Of a stretch of DNA of 64,000 bases, positions 1 through 9,417 are shown piece by piece. A program made the position numbers and the translations under genes. Under the pieces are notes generated by a model. That model made no database searches, was not told the origin of the DNA, and saw nothing but the letters and a program-made list of their open reading frames with translations. The first letter of the stretch is position 1. Each line of letters starts with the position of its first letter. The stretch is from a virus, in the IMG/VR virus record IMGVR_UViG_3300008267_009718, positions 1 through 64,000 of that record; one strand, 5' to 3'.

Positions 1-906
1 ATCAACATAATTACCACCACCTCCAACAACGGAAGAGTTAAATCCTTGTGCAATATTACCAGAACCTCCAACAATCCCACCATTTAGGGCGTAGTTCGTA
101 TTAGAGTCTCCACCACCAATGAAACTCATAGTCGCACCACCGAGATTGCAACAACCACCAAAAACAAATGCCCCACAACCACCATTTGCAGTGTTTAGAT
201 ATCCTCCACCAATTGCACTATAATATGAACCTGTTGTATTGTTTACCCCACCACCAAGAAAATTACCCCATCCATTACTATCAACATAATTCCCGAAACC
301 ACCGGCTATAACCGAATATACGCCTTCTGATGTATTAAAATAACCACCACCAATTGATGACCATCCCCCATTAATTGTATTTTTATTTCCTCCACCTATT
401 GTGGTAATGTAGCCGCTCGCGGTATTAAGCACACCCCCAAGAACTGAACCGTATGAACTGTCAACAGTATTTCCACTACCACCCCCAATATTAGAAAAAA
501 CATTTAACGATGTATTTAGTATTCCACCAACAACCGATGAACAACTTCCAGATACCATATTGTATTCTCCTCCACCTATGACAGAGGACTGTCCCATTGT
601 AGTATTTTTATATCCACCACTAGTTGTTGAATATAAATCACTTGAAGTGTTACATAAACCACCACTTACTGTCGAATAATTACCGGCAGCCTCATTATCA
701 TTAGCACATCTTTCAACAGAACCAATACCCGAGCTCACTACCATTATAGATGTCCCTCCTGTTAATGCAGCAATAACTTGCTGAAAGCACGCTTTGTATG
801 AGGATCCAGCGGGATTACCCTGAGAAGTGTCATATGGATCTACTATATGAAATAAATCCGTTAAATTAACTCCCGTTGCTGATATCTGATCCGTTAAAAA
901 TGCCAT
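1..906 (-). CDS. Repetitive fibre/adhesin protein, GGG-N beta repeats (3' end outside window)
   Basis: Open reading frame starting at an ATG at 906 and running off the left edge, 302 codons without a stop. After a non-repetitive N-terminus of about 75 residues (begins MAFLTDQISATG), the protein becomes a long series of about 14 repeats of roughly 16-17 residues with the pattern S-x-I-G-G-G-x-x-N-T-x-x-G. This resembles the head repeats of trimeric autotransporter adhesins and other beta-roll fibres. Two cysteine-rich variants of the repeat are present (GGLCN, GGCCN). It lies next to other fibre genes and has a TATTTATA element 12 bases upstream, so a virion fibre or receptor-binding role is likely. 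That role is inferred; the repeats themselves are read directly. Confidence 0.8.
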   Translation of the reverse strand, partial: MAFLTDQISATGVNLTDLFHIVDPYDTSQGNPAGSSYKACFQQVIAALTGGTSIMVVSSGIGSVERCANDNEAAGNYSTVSGGLCNTSSDLYSTTSGGYKNTTMGQSSVIGGGEYNMVSGSCSSVVGGILNTSLNVFSNIGGGSGNTVDSSYGSVLGGVLNTASGYITTIGGGNKNTINGGWSSIGGGYFNTSEGVYSVIAGGFGNYVDSNGWGNFLGGGVNNTTGSYYSAIGGGYLNTANGGCGAFVFGGCCNLGGATMSFIGGGDSNTNYALNGGIVGGSGNIAQGFNSSVVGGGGNYVD

Positions 907-918
907 CTCAATTTTTTA

Positions 919-927
919 TATAAATAC
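919..927 (-). promoter_or_regulatory. TATTTATA-type candidate late promoter
   Basis: GTATTTATA on the coding strand, ending 12 bases before the ATG at 906. Member of the recurrent element described in the findings. Confidence 0.45.
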
Positions 928-938
928 TTAATATCCGT

Positions 939-1241
939 TTATTGGAATTGGTAAATTTCATAATTCATAAAGAAGAAATCGTCCCCGTCTTGGAATTGCT
1001 TTTCTATTGGTGGTATTTCAACACAATTAAGAACAATAAACTTCTCACAAGTGGGATTTATTATCTTAACCCCAATTGCAGGTGCTGTGTCAAATTCAAC
1101 AGGAAGTGTAATTATTGCTTGCGGCGGGATTAACGTATTAACTGTTGCAACTAAGATACAATCATTACCATATACATTACAAATGTAAATTTCATAGGGT
1201 AGTGTAAGTCCAGTAACATTATTTATTTGTAATTGTGTCAT
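939..1241 (-). CDS. Small putative tail/fibre protein
   Basis: Protein of 100 residues, no recognised family. It starts 3 bases after the stop of the larger fibre gene upstream, so the two are probably translated together. Its C-terminus (FQDGDDFFFMNYEIYQFQ) resembles the C-terminus of that neighbour (FQDGDEYIFQ). This points to a shared terminal motif and a common location in the virion. The rest is a beta-rich, Ile/Val/Thr-rich sequence with four cysteines. Function unknown; a virion role is inferred from context. Confidence 0.7.
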   Translation of the reverse strand: MTQLQINNVTGLTLPYEIYICNVYGNDCILVATVNTLIPPQAIITLPVEFDTAPAIGVKIINPTCEKFIVLNCVEIPPIEKQFQDGDDFFFMNYEIYQFQ

Positions 1242-1244
1242 ACT

Positions 1245-3467
1245 TTATTGAAAAATATACTCATCCCCATCTTGGAATATGAATTCAAAATCGTCTTGAA
1301 ATACTTTTTGGTATGTCCCACATTCAATACAAGAAATATCATAATCAATAATGAGGTTAATTATTATTCTAGTATCGTCTAACCCCGTAGATACTGTTTG
1401 TTGACAACCTGTACCTCCTGTAATACACCCACTTTTTATAATTATTTTATTTGTTTCAATGTTAATTTCAACCGATGTAATTCCAGAAAACCCATATAAA
1501 CCATTTTTAATCACATTTACCCATTGTTCATCTGTTGGGTAATCATTTAAACCCGTCGACGTGTAAAAGACTGTTTGAGCGCTAACACCATTTACATTCA
1601 AATCTAATGTAAATGTTGCGGAATTTAAAATACAACCTGTATCACCAGATGTTAAATCAAAAAATCCTTCATTTAACATTTGTAAAATCCCTCTTCTACC
1701 TAATAATCCTGTATTCTGAAAAATGTCGGAGCAAACTTTATATAATGAACTACTACTATATAATGTAGTTCCTAATAAATTTGTTGTTTTTGTATAAGAA
1801 CAACCATTATTATCAATTACTTCTAAAGTATAAGTCCCAGCAGTTAAACCTGTTAATGTAGTACCCGTTTGCCCATTAACATTTGTACTCCAATTAAATG
1901 TAAATGGTGGTTCACCACTTGTTAGTAAAACGTCTATTTCACCATCATTACCAGTTGACGGTTGAGTTATAAAGAAATCAAAATAAACACCCAAGGAATT
2001 GTTGATTAAAGCGATATCTTGTTGTTGACATCCATCCGCATCAGTTACAAATATATTATATAAACCCGGTGATAAGTTATTGAATGTTGAGATTGGACCT
2101 GGAGGATAACCTGATATCTGATATGTATATGGTAAAGTACCTCCTGAAGAAGCAATAATTTGTATTTGTCCATTATTAAATCCACACGTAGTTCCTGATG
2201 TATTAGCACTTATTGTAAATAAGTCCGTATTACCAACAATCGTAGTTGCACTAAACGTACAAATCGCATTTGTCACCTCAATAGTATATGTACCACTAGA
2301 AATAGGATAAAACGAGTAATTAAATCCCGCAGTATTTGTTGAGACTGTATTTCCTAAAGTATCTTTTAGGGTATATGTAAAAGTTCCACCTGGTGAACCA
2401 GCATCTAAAACTATACTTATCGAACCATCATTATTATTACAAAAAGAATTATTTGTTGTGATTGACACAATTGAGAATCCATTAGGTGTCATTATTTCTG
2501 TGGAATCTGAATAGGTACACAATCCTGCGTCTGTCACATTTACAGTGAAAACACCAGAGGACAACCCCGAAAAGGTAAAAGTATTCGAAAATGTTACACC
2601 AAAGTCACCATTAGATCCCTGAAAATAATATGGAGGTGTTCCTCCAACCACTAAAACTTCAACAGTACCATCATCCGTGAAACAACTCGGTGCTGTTGTT
2701 ATGAATGATGCAATCGACACAGGATTCACTTGCTGCACTAAAAATGTCTGTGAGTTTATACACCCATTAGAGTCAGTAACATTTACAGAATAAACGCCAG
2801 CAGTTAATCCTGTTGCAGTCGATCCTGTTTGTCCATCACTCCAATCATAAGTATATGGTGGATTACCAGTTTGTCCAGTAATTACAACCTTACCACTTCC
2901 AATAGGTGGTGTACAACTTGCATCATTAACAACATAACCCCCATATGTAAATGTCGTGGATGATGCAACAATACAAGATTCACTTTTTCCTGTACACCCA
3001 CCACCATCATCTGCAACAACATAATATGTACCTGCAGAAATAGAATTAAAAACAACAGAGTTACCAGCATTTAATGTTTGATCGATTAATGTATGTGTTA
3101 TATCATATAAATAAAAATCACCACCATCACCATAAAAACTTTGAGTATAAGCGGTTAGTGATCCGTTTGATGATCCGCAAGTAGTGTCTTGACTATCTAA
3201 AGAAACACAAGTTCCTGATGATATATAAATTGGGTAAACTTGTGAAACAAATGTTGCGTCGGTTATCGTGATTGAATAGGTTCCTGCGGGGATGTTTTCA
3301 AGGGAATAGTATGTCGTTGCCCCTGACGTTGGGAAAGTTCCGGTTGTTGGGGCAGTTTCGAACACAGACCAAGGTGATGATGTACCTGTTATGTCAAAAT
3401 ATATCGCGCCAACACCTGTATTTGAGCAGTCCCCTGTGACTGAATAGTTATATAAAGTAATACTCAT
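1245..3467 (-). CDS. SprB-repeat tail fibre/adhesin protein
   Basis: 740 residues. Residues about 92-560 consist of a run of about six SprB-like repeats, each starting with a Cys and a G-S/D-G-x-I/V strand, then PPYTY or PFTF followed by W/G, then GLTAGTY-x-V-x-V-T-D-x-x-G-C. Best examples are near residues 190-236, 425-480 and 503-556. SprB repeats are known from gliding-motility adhesins and other secreted proteins of Bacteroidota. The last 170 residues form a different domain with the motif PTDEQWVNVIKNGL, which recurs as PTEQQWFNALQSSF at the end of the next gene upstream. The ATG overlaps the upstream stop (TAATG). Probably a surface-exposed tail fibre or baseplate appendage; the exact role is inferred. 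Confidence 0.75.
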   Translation of the reverse strand: MSITLYNYSVTGDCSNTGVGAIYFDITGTSSPWSVFETAPTTGTFPTSGATTYYSLENIPAGTYSITITDATFVSQVYPIYISSGTCVSLDSQDTTCGSSNGSLTAYTQSFYGDGGDFYLYDITHTLIDQTLNAGNSVVFNSISAGTYYVVADDGGGCTGKSESCIVASSTTFTYGGYVVNDASCTPPIGSGKVVITGQTGNPPYTYDWSDGQTGSTATGLTAGVYSVNVTDSNGCINSQTFLVQQVNPVSIASFITTAPSCFTDDGTVEVLVVGGTPPYYFQGSNGDFGVTFSNTFTFSGLSSGVFTVNVTDAGLCTYSDSTEIMTPNGFSIVSITTNNSFCNNNDGSISIVLDAGSPGGTFTYTLKDTLGNTVSTNTAGFNYSFYPISSGTYTIEVTNAICTFSATTIVGNTDLFTISANTSGTTCGFNNGQIQIIASSGGTLPYTYQISGYPPGPISTFNNLSPGLYNIFVTDADGCQQQDIALINNSLGVYFDFFITQPSTGNDGEIDVLLTSGEPPFTFNWSTNVNGQTGTTLTGLTAGTYTLEVIDNNGCSYTKTTNLLGTTLYSSSSLYKVCSDIFQNTGLLGRRGILQMLNEGFFDLTSGDTGCILNSATFTLDLNVNGVSAQTVFYTSTGLNDYPTDEQWVNVIKNGLYGFSGITSVEINIETNKIIIKSGCITGGTGCQQTVSTGLDDTRIIINLIIDYDISCIECGTYQKVFQDDFEFIFQDGDEYIFQ

Positions 3468-6466
3468 TAATTACATAAAATATTAAAGTTTATTCCAACA
3501 CTTAATACAAAAGTCTGCACAATATCTAAAGGTATACAAGTATTATTGTAAACTGTAAAGTTATTTAAACTATCATCAAAATAATAACTCAAACCAAAAT
3601 CCTCTAAATTAACAAAACTTGACTGTAGCGCATTAAACCACTGTTGTTCGGTTGGTATAGAGAGGATATTTCCATATCCAACTCCATTAAAGAATGGATA
3701 AGTTATTATAGTAACTCCATTGAATTCCACATTAACAAACCAACTACTTTGTAGAGTATTTAAGTCACAATCACCGAAAGTTAAACCAATTGAGGTTAAA
3801 TAATCACTTAGTAGGGTACCTAAAATACCCCCAAATGAATTGACAAGTGGATTTGTATTCCACGGATAACTTGAACAATACACTTTTTGTATCGGGCAAT
3901 CATACGCAAATAACTGCCCATTAAGTACACAAGGGTTACAAGGTACGAGTACAATTTGACATCCCATTTGTCTTCTCCATACAAATTTTTGTCTATGAAA
4001 TATTGAATTTTCGTACTTTGTACCAGCATTCCAAATTGTCGTTGCTGGAACCATTTGCTCTATAAGTCTTATCCAATAGTCACCAATTCCGTTTACATAA
4101 TCTATCATTGTCTGATAAACAAAGTTATCATTTTCAATTCCTGCTAATTCTCTAGATTCCAAATATTTCCAATATATTGACTGTAGAGTTGGGTATCCTC
4201 CAGTTTTACCATCAGTAATAAATTGTCTGTTTCTTACATTGATTGTGTTATGCCAAAAAGTTTGTGCAAACTCAAAAAATGTCTTTTCTCTTGGTTTTGG
4301 TTTTATTTCTGTCCAATCAATACCCCCTCTTTGTGGATAAGGTGACACAACATTACAGGAATTTGGTGGTATGTAATTTAAACCCTCCTCTGGTATTGGA
4401 TAATTGTATTTTCTTGACATTACCCACACATCATATAATAAACCTTGTGATGGGTTTAAAAATATATCAACATTTTTTACATTCAATACCAATCTATCAT
4501 CACCAACCGTATAGTAAGCATTAAAATTACCATCAAAATTTCTTCTCAAAAATCCTAAGTTTGTAAACCAACTTTTTTTATTATCTACTATCTTTTTTAA
4601 TTTAAATCCTTGTTCCATATATGGAAATTGTTTATATCTTTGTAGATATTCATCACCATAATTGAACGGAAGTAAATTTGTTTGTATGTTTGGGTTAGAC
4701 CCAGTAAAAACAGATGTTGTCAAATCAACTTGTGCTGGCATTCTATGTTGTGGGGTTGATTCAATCCAACCACCACCTATTTGGAAAAAGTAATTTTCTC
4801 TCTCAACAGGCATACTCGGATAACCAAAACTATCAATTGGGTAATCATTACGAACTACGGTAATATCCCTTGTTATCGTGTTTGTTGTAAAACCCGTATA
4901 TTGAACCCCCATAATTGAAAATATGTCTGTGGTGTCCAATACAGGTAATTCTTGCACATATGTCCCCCCAGACAAAAGTTTGTAGTTTTCGTTAAATTGA
5001 GAAAGATTTATTTTTTGATCTGCAATATAAACATATTCATTAAATTCAGTTATTGCTTCAGGCGCACCAATTAATCTCATCAACATTTCTATTGATTTTC
5101 TTGTACCTTTTGACTTAAACAAATAAGCAGAATTTAAAATTAAATTTCTATAATATTGATAGTTAATCTCCTCTGGTGTCTTACCTTCGGGTAAACCAGT
5201 GAAAGTATTTGTCCCTGTTGTGAACACAGAACTTAATAAATCTTCGTTTGAAATTGGTGATATATTATCTTTCCAACCTAATGTTTGTGATAAGTTTTTT
5301 AATAGCTGAGATGGAATATCATTTTTAACAGTGTAATGTACTGAATTCATATAAGCAAGAGCACCTATGAATTTTTTCGTCTCATCGAAACTTCTACCAT
5401 ATATTTGTAGGACTTTTTCTATTTTTTTATCCTCAGTATCAAACTCTTTTATTGCACCAGTTGTCAAAAATCTTGATATGAGGTTAGTTCTGTATAAATC
5501 TAAATTTTCCGCAATTACACTTAACTTATTCAAATATTCATCAAATTCTCTACCTGAAATATTAAGATTCCAAACTCCGTTTATTGGGAATCTAGCAGTC
5601 TCTTTTATTATGGTATAAGTCCCATCATCATTTTCTTGCGGTTTATTAAAGTACGCAGTGTATTTGGGGACAACTTGTCTGTTCAATAAAAAATTTTCAA
5701 CCTGATCGAACTCCTCATTGAATACTTTGTTTACGTAGAAGTCATTCGGTCTAATAAGTATTGTATTTGTTATTTCACTAACACCACTAAAAGGGTTACC
5801 CTCGATATATATTTTTAAAGTAGTATCTTGAGGAGTTGTAGGTATCAAAGTATTAATTGGGTATTCTTTACCATTAGTGAATAATGAGTATTTGTTAAAC
5901 TCAACTCCTAAATTTCTCAAATTAGAAACTTTTATTTCCCTTAATTGTAAGTTTCTTGTTGATTCTTGTGTAAAATCAATATCAAATGGGTTTCTTAAAA
6001 ATTCGAGAGGTATCTCCAAATAAGTCTCATTTTCTATAACATCATATGAATTTGTTGATACTGTATATCCCGTCACAAAACTAGGTGACGTACTTGTGAT
6101 TTCTAATCCAGCGGGAAAATAATTAATGATTTTTGTAATTGATACAGAAAATCTTTTTGCCAATGAACCAAAAATTGTAAAATTTGTTATTTCACTTAAA
6201 TCATAATTTGGGTATACTTGAAAGTTTTTATTTACTAAAAGTTTCGACTGCTCAATATCTGCAATGTTCATTGAGTCTAATGAAATCGGATCAGAAAAAG
6301 AACCAATAGTAAATGTCCTATTTACTTTTTCGGTTACATTTGTAGTAAATTCAAAGTTAGCCTGTGTAAAACCACCTCCATCAACTAATTGAAGTCCAAC
6401 TAAATTATCCGAAAAACTCCCTTCCCCGCTAGCCTGTGGTGGACAAGTATACTTTATAACCGCCAT
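3467..6466 (-). CDS. Large tail/baseplate structural protein
   Basis: 999 residues, no confidently recognised family. It lies in a translationally coupled series of virion genes: its stop overlaps the next ATG as TAATG, and its own start overlaps the previous stop. The middle part has a helical segment with the motif GTRKSIEMLMRLIGAP. The C-terminal ~100 residues share a small domain (PTEQQWFNALQSSF) with the SprB-repeat neighbour. A cysteine-rich stretch around residues 835-870 (QMGCQIVLVPCNPC) precedes that domain. Size, position and coupling suggest a baseplate or fibre-attachment protein. The specific function is not known. Confidence 0.7.
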   Translation of the reverse strand: MAVIKYTCPPQASGEGSFSDNLVGLQLVDGGGFTQANFEFTTNVTEKVNRTFTIGSFSDPISLDSMNIADIEQSKLLVNKNFQVYPNYDLSEITNFTIFGSLAKRFSVSITKIINYFPAGLEITSTSPSFVTGYTVSTNSYDVIENETYLEIPLEFLRNPFDIDFTQESTRNLQLREIKVSNLRNLGVEFNKYSLFTNGKEYPINTLIPTTPQDTTLKIYIEGNPFSGVSEITNTILIRPNDFYVNKVFNEEFDQVENFLLNRQVVPKYTAYFNKPQENDDGTYTIIKETARFPINGVWNLNISGREFDEYLNKLSVIAENLDLYRTNLISRFLTTGAIKEFDTEDKKIEKVLQIYGRSFDETKKFIGALAYMNSVHYTVKNDIPSQLLKNLSQTLGWKDNISPISNEDLLSSVFTTGTNTFTGLPEGKTPEEINYQYYRNLILNSAYLFKSKGTRKSIEMLMRLIGAPEAITEFNEYVYIADQKINLSQFNENYKLLSGGTYVQELPVLDTTDIFSIMGVQYTGFTTNTITRDITVVRNDYPIDSFGYPSMPVERENYFFQIGGGWIESTPQHRMPAQVDLTTSVFTGSNPNIQTNLLPFNYGDEYLQRYKQFPYMEQGFKLKKIVDNKKSWFTNLGFLRRNFDGNFNAYYTVGDDRLVLNVKNVDIFLNPSQGLLYDVWVMSRKYNYPIPEEGLNYIPPNSCNVVSPYPQRGGIDWTEIKPKPREKTFFEFAQTFWHNTINVRNRQFITDGKTGGYPTLQSIYWKYLESRELAGIENDNFVYQTMIDYVNGIGDYWIRLIEQMVPATTIWNAGTKYENSIFHRQKFVWRRQMGCQIVLVPCNPCVLNGQLFAYDCPIQKVYCSSYPWNTNPLVNSFGGILGTLLSDYLTSIGLTFGDCDLNTLQSSWFVNVEFNGVTIITYPFFNGVGYGNILSIPTEQQWFNALQSSFVNLEDFGLSYYFDDSLNNFTVYNNTCIPLDIVQTFVLSVGINFNILCN

Positions 6467-7374
6467 TATCCTGTTATATTTGTAAAGTTTTTAGTAAAAT
6501 CAATATTATCACCTCTATCTTGTCTTACTTCATATAATAGTTCATTGAACTGATCTCTAATTTCATAAAGATTGTATTGTTTGTAAATATTATTTCCACT
6601 ATCGTAGATTGTATATACTCCATCATCAATTGATTTAGTTTGATTACCATATAGTGCTATTGCAAGTGTTGAAATATCGTGTTCAACTATTTCAATCTCA
6701 GTTGTTACTGGATTAAAAAAAGTATTACTAACTATAATATTCTGATTAGGTTGTCCTATAAACGGTGTTGCATTTGGTTTATTAGTGGGTGACGATGATG
6801 GCGACAGAGTACAAAAAACTAAATTTGTTGTACCTTCTGTGTATCTGTACCTTATTGATTTTTGTGATGTGTTTGTTAAATTTTGAACCACTGGTTCACA
6901 ATAAAATGAAGATGTTATCATTCTAAAGAAATTAGGTATCTTTGTACCATCTGAGTTCAAATACTCCACTCTGAAACCAACTAAACCTTGATTAACAAAC
7001 TTATTTCTAAACTGTGTTGGTACATTATTAACATCAATAACAATACCTTTTACATTTGGTAGTGCTGAAAGAATTCCACAATCTGTTATTCTTGTCCTAA
7101 TTTCTGCAGGACGAATATATAATGTATATATTCCCAAACGATTAAATACGTCAGCGGGAAGTTTCAAATTGTACAACCCACCCATTATTTCCACATTTGC
7201 ATTACCCCCTGTTTGGTTATTATTGAAATAAGGTCTTAATATTGTTCTTGCATCGAGTTTGGTTAACACAAAATTTTCAGTGTCATCTCTACTTGGTGTG
7301 TAATTCAATATGATATCAACATCATCTGGACTTACATCTGCGGGTCTGATTGTTCCGTAACTACCTGTTGCCAC
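6466..7374 (-). CDS. Putative tail/baseplate protein
   Basis: 302 residues, starting at GTG (7374); no in-frame ATG lies close by. Its stop overlaps the next gene as TAATG. The sequence is beta-rich and includes ADVSPDDVDIILNYTPSRDD near the N-terminus and a C-terminal EIRDQFNELLYEVRQDRG segment. No family is recognised. It belongs to the fibre/baseplate operon by coupling. A structural role is inferred from context only. Confidence 0.65.
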   Translation of the reverse strand: MATGSYGTIRPADVSPDDVDIILNYTPSRDDTENFVLTKLDARTILRPYFNNNQTGGNANVEIMGGLYNLKLPADVFNRLGIYTLYIRPAEIRTRITDCGILSALPNVKGIVIDVNNVPTQFRNKFVNQGLVGFRVEYLNSDGTKIPNFFRMITSSFYCEPVVQNLTNTSQKSIRYRYTEGTTNLVFCTLSPSSSPTNKPNATPFIGQPNQNIIVSNTFFNPVTTEIEIVEHDISTLAIALYGNQTKSIDDGVYTIYDSGNNIYKQYNLYEIRDQFNELLYEVRQDRGDNIDFTKNFTNITG

Positions 7375-7409
7375 TTTAAAATTATTTTATAATTGTTTAT
7401 CGTTTAAAA

Positions 7410-7418
7410 TATAAATAC
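7410..7418 (-). promoter_or_regulatory. TATTTATA-type candidate late promoter
   Basis: GTATTTATA on the coding strand in the 53-base gap upstream of the GTG start at 7374, ending 35 bases before it. Confidence 0.4.
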
Positions 7419-7427
7419 TTAAAATCA

Positions 7428-8597
7428 TTATTTTTCCACATTAAAAAACCCATATCCATATTTCACCAAATCACCTAAATTATCCACCTCACCAAGTCTT
7501 TCAACATATTCCAAAGCTGACATTTTTCCTCTTTCAACAAATAAATTTGTAAGTACTTGAGGTTGATCGATTACATTTATTAACGCTTCATTTTTTGTTA
7601 TTGCGGATAAAACTAAATCATCTTCAGTAAACCCTGATGATTGTATCACATACAGAGTCGTACCATCGGGGTAGTCATAATAGTCCACACCATCAATTGT
7701 ATACGCAATGTATGTGTTGTTTGCATCTGGACCCCAATATGTCCCTACACTATTTGTTGTTCCTGTAACCTGTATTCCTAATTTAAATTTTCCATCTATT
7801 AAAGTATATTTAGGACCCCATTGAGCTAAATCATTTACAGATGATTGAGTGTATCCCGTTATAATAAAAGGGACGGTTGTATTATTAAAACTATAATAAT
7901 CATCAATATTTGTATTAGAATCCCCTGAAAAAATATAATCATAATTAAAGGATGTTGCCGACCAACTACCTCCTGCAGGTGTAAATGTCGCGAACCCAAA
8001 TGGGTTTGAGTTAGGTACAAATACAAATGGAACTGTTATTTGTTTTTTTACTTTTGATATACCCCAAGGTGATGACGCTGTCAATGTTATCGTATATTGA
8101 TTATTTCCTAATGGGTAAGTATGTGAAACTGGCGCAACACCAGTTATAGTCTGAATTGTGGAACCATCACCCCAATCAAGAGTAAATGTTGTCACTTCCA
8201 AATATTTTTTTAATTCCACATCGGATGTATTGTAGAAATAATAGGTATATGGACTTCCTGTTGTTGCAGAAAAAACAAAGTTTGTTATTACATCTTTTTG
8301 TATTATTGCCCCATCAAAAACAGAGTAATACCCATAATCAACAGCAGTTTGTGTTAAAAGAATAGGTATAGTTAACCCTGTCATTATTGATGTACCACCT
8401 GAAGCACCAGTCAAAACCGCAGTCATACCCGTATAAACACCTGTTATTCCACTAATAACGTCCTCAGTTGTTGCCGTTATAGGGCAACAGGGATCTACAT
8501 CATATGTGTAATTAATTCCACTAATATAATCTACGGTAATCAAATCCGATTTTATATTTTCTGGTGATATTTTGAAATAATACTTTTGTTCAATCAT
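7428..8597 (-). CDS. PKD-domain tail/fibre protein
   Basis: 389 residues. Residues about 110-200 contain a PKD-like Ig domain: L-D-W-G-D-G-S-T followed by HTYP-x-x-x-x-QYTITL, then a new strand ending in ITVPF. PKD domains are common in extracellular Bacteroidota proteins and in phage tail proteins that bind surfaces. The flanking sequence is Thr/Gly-rich and beta-rich. It is separated by one base from the next gene upstream. A baseplate or fibre component exposed on the virion is the likely role. The PKD domain is well supported; the rest is inferred. Confidence 0.7.
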   Translation of the reverse strand: MIEQKYYFKISPENIKSDLITVDYISGINYTYDVDPCCPITATTEDVISGITGVYTGMTAVLTGASGGTSIMTGLTIPILLTQTAVDYGYYSVFDGAIIQKDVITNFVFSATTGSPYTYYFYNTSDVELKKYLEVTTFTLDWGDGSTIQTITGVAPVSHTYPLGNNQYTITLTASSPWGISKVKKQITVPFVFVPNSNPFGFATFTPAGGSWSATSFNYDYIFSGDSNTNIDDYYSFNNTTVPFIITGYTQSSVNDLAQWGPKYTLIDGKFKLGIQVTGTTNSVGTYWGPDANNTYIAYTIDGVDYYDYPDGTTLYVIQSSGFTEDDLVLSAITKNEALINVIDQPQVLTNLFVERGKMSALEYVERLGEVDNLGDLVKYGYGFFNVEK

Positions 8598-8598
8598 T

Positions 8599-9417
8599 TT
8601 ATACCGGATTTACATATTGATACCACACTACAGGAAAGTTTTCTCTACCCACCCTCTGTATGTTATTATTAGGTCTAAAAACACGATATGTTTTGTCATT
8701 ATAATCTAAATCAACAACATAATAGAAATAATCTGAACCATCGAAATTATATGGATTTGGGATAGAGTTTTGATTAACATTTGTCATAGTAATGAAATTA
8801 CCATTTCTCCCATCAAAAAACTTAGCCGACATATAAAAAGTAGAAATATCTAAAAAATCTTGTTTTCTTAACCAATAAATAAAAAAACCTTCTTTATCAC
8901 CCAAAAAATCCAATCTCATTTTAGGTCTTTTAATATTAACATTTGGTAATGATTGTGAAATTGATACATTTTGAGTTAACCCTTGTTGTACTGGTAATAT
9001 TATTGTAAAATATATTCTTTGTGTTGTTGGATTTGGGGTGTCATAGAAATCTAACTTGAAGAATGAATTCGTAAATGGTTTACTATAATAGTAAACTTCA
9101 GAAGGAGTAAACCCAAGTGCTAAATAACTCATACTATAATTGTTTACAGTAGAAGCGCTTATATTTTGGGGTAAACCACTATAAAACTTAAATTCATAAT
9201 TCATTGATGTTTTTATCGGTCCTAATAAATTATAGATTGCATGTGAAAATCTAACCACTTCAAAATCCGCAGCCTTTCCAATAACTTCTTCGAATACTGT
9301 TTTTTCATATTCTTCAACAGAGTCCGTTTTTCCCCCAAAATCCCACTTCAATTCGATAGGAATATCGATTTGTTTATCGTTAGGTGGTAATACTATTTTA
9401 TATTTATTCACACTCAT
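8599..9417 (-). CDS. Putative tail/baseplate protein
   Basis: 272 residues, overlapping the upstream gene by 14 bases in a different frame, which suggests coupled translation. The N-terminus (MSVNKYKIVLPPNDKQIDIPIELKWDF) and the rest of the chain are beta-rich with many Asn and Tyr residues, like the neighbouring structural proteins. No family recognised. Placed as a virion component by its position in the fibre/baseplate operon. Confidence 0.65.
   Translation of the reverse strand: MSVNKYKIVLPPNDKQIDIPIELKWDFGGKTDSVEEYEKTVFEEVIGKAADFEVVRFSHAIYNLLGPIKTSMNYEFKFYSGLPQNISASTVNNYSMSYLALGFTPSEVYYYSKPFTNSFFKLDFYDTPNPTTQRIYFTIILPVQQGLTQNVSISQSLPNVNIKRPKMRLDFLGDKEGFFIYWLRKQDFLDISTFYMSAKFFDGRNGNFITMTNVNQNSIPNPYNFDGSDYFYYVVDLDYNDKTYRVFRPNNNIQRVGRENFPVVWYQYVNPV

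Noticed and set aside
1-906. Possible CRISPR array from regular repeats
   Set aside because: The repeats are codon-level (GGTGGTGGA-type) and vary in sequence and spacing; they encode a protein.
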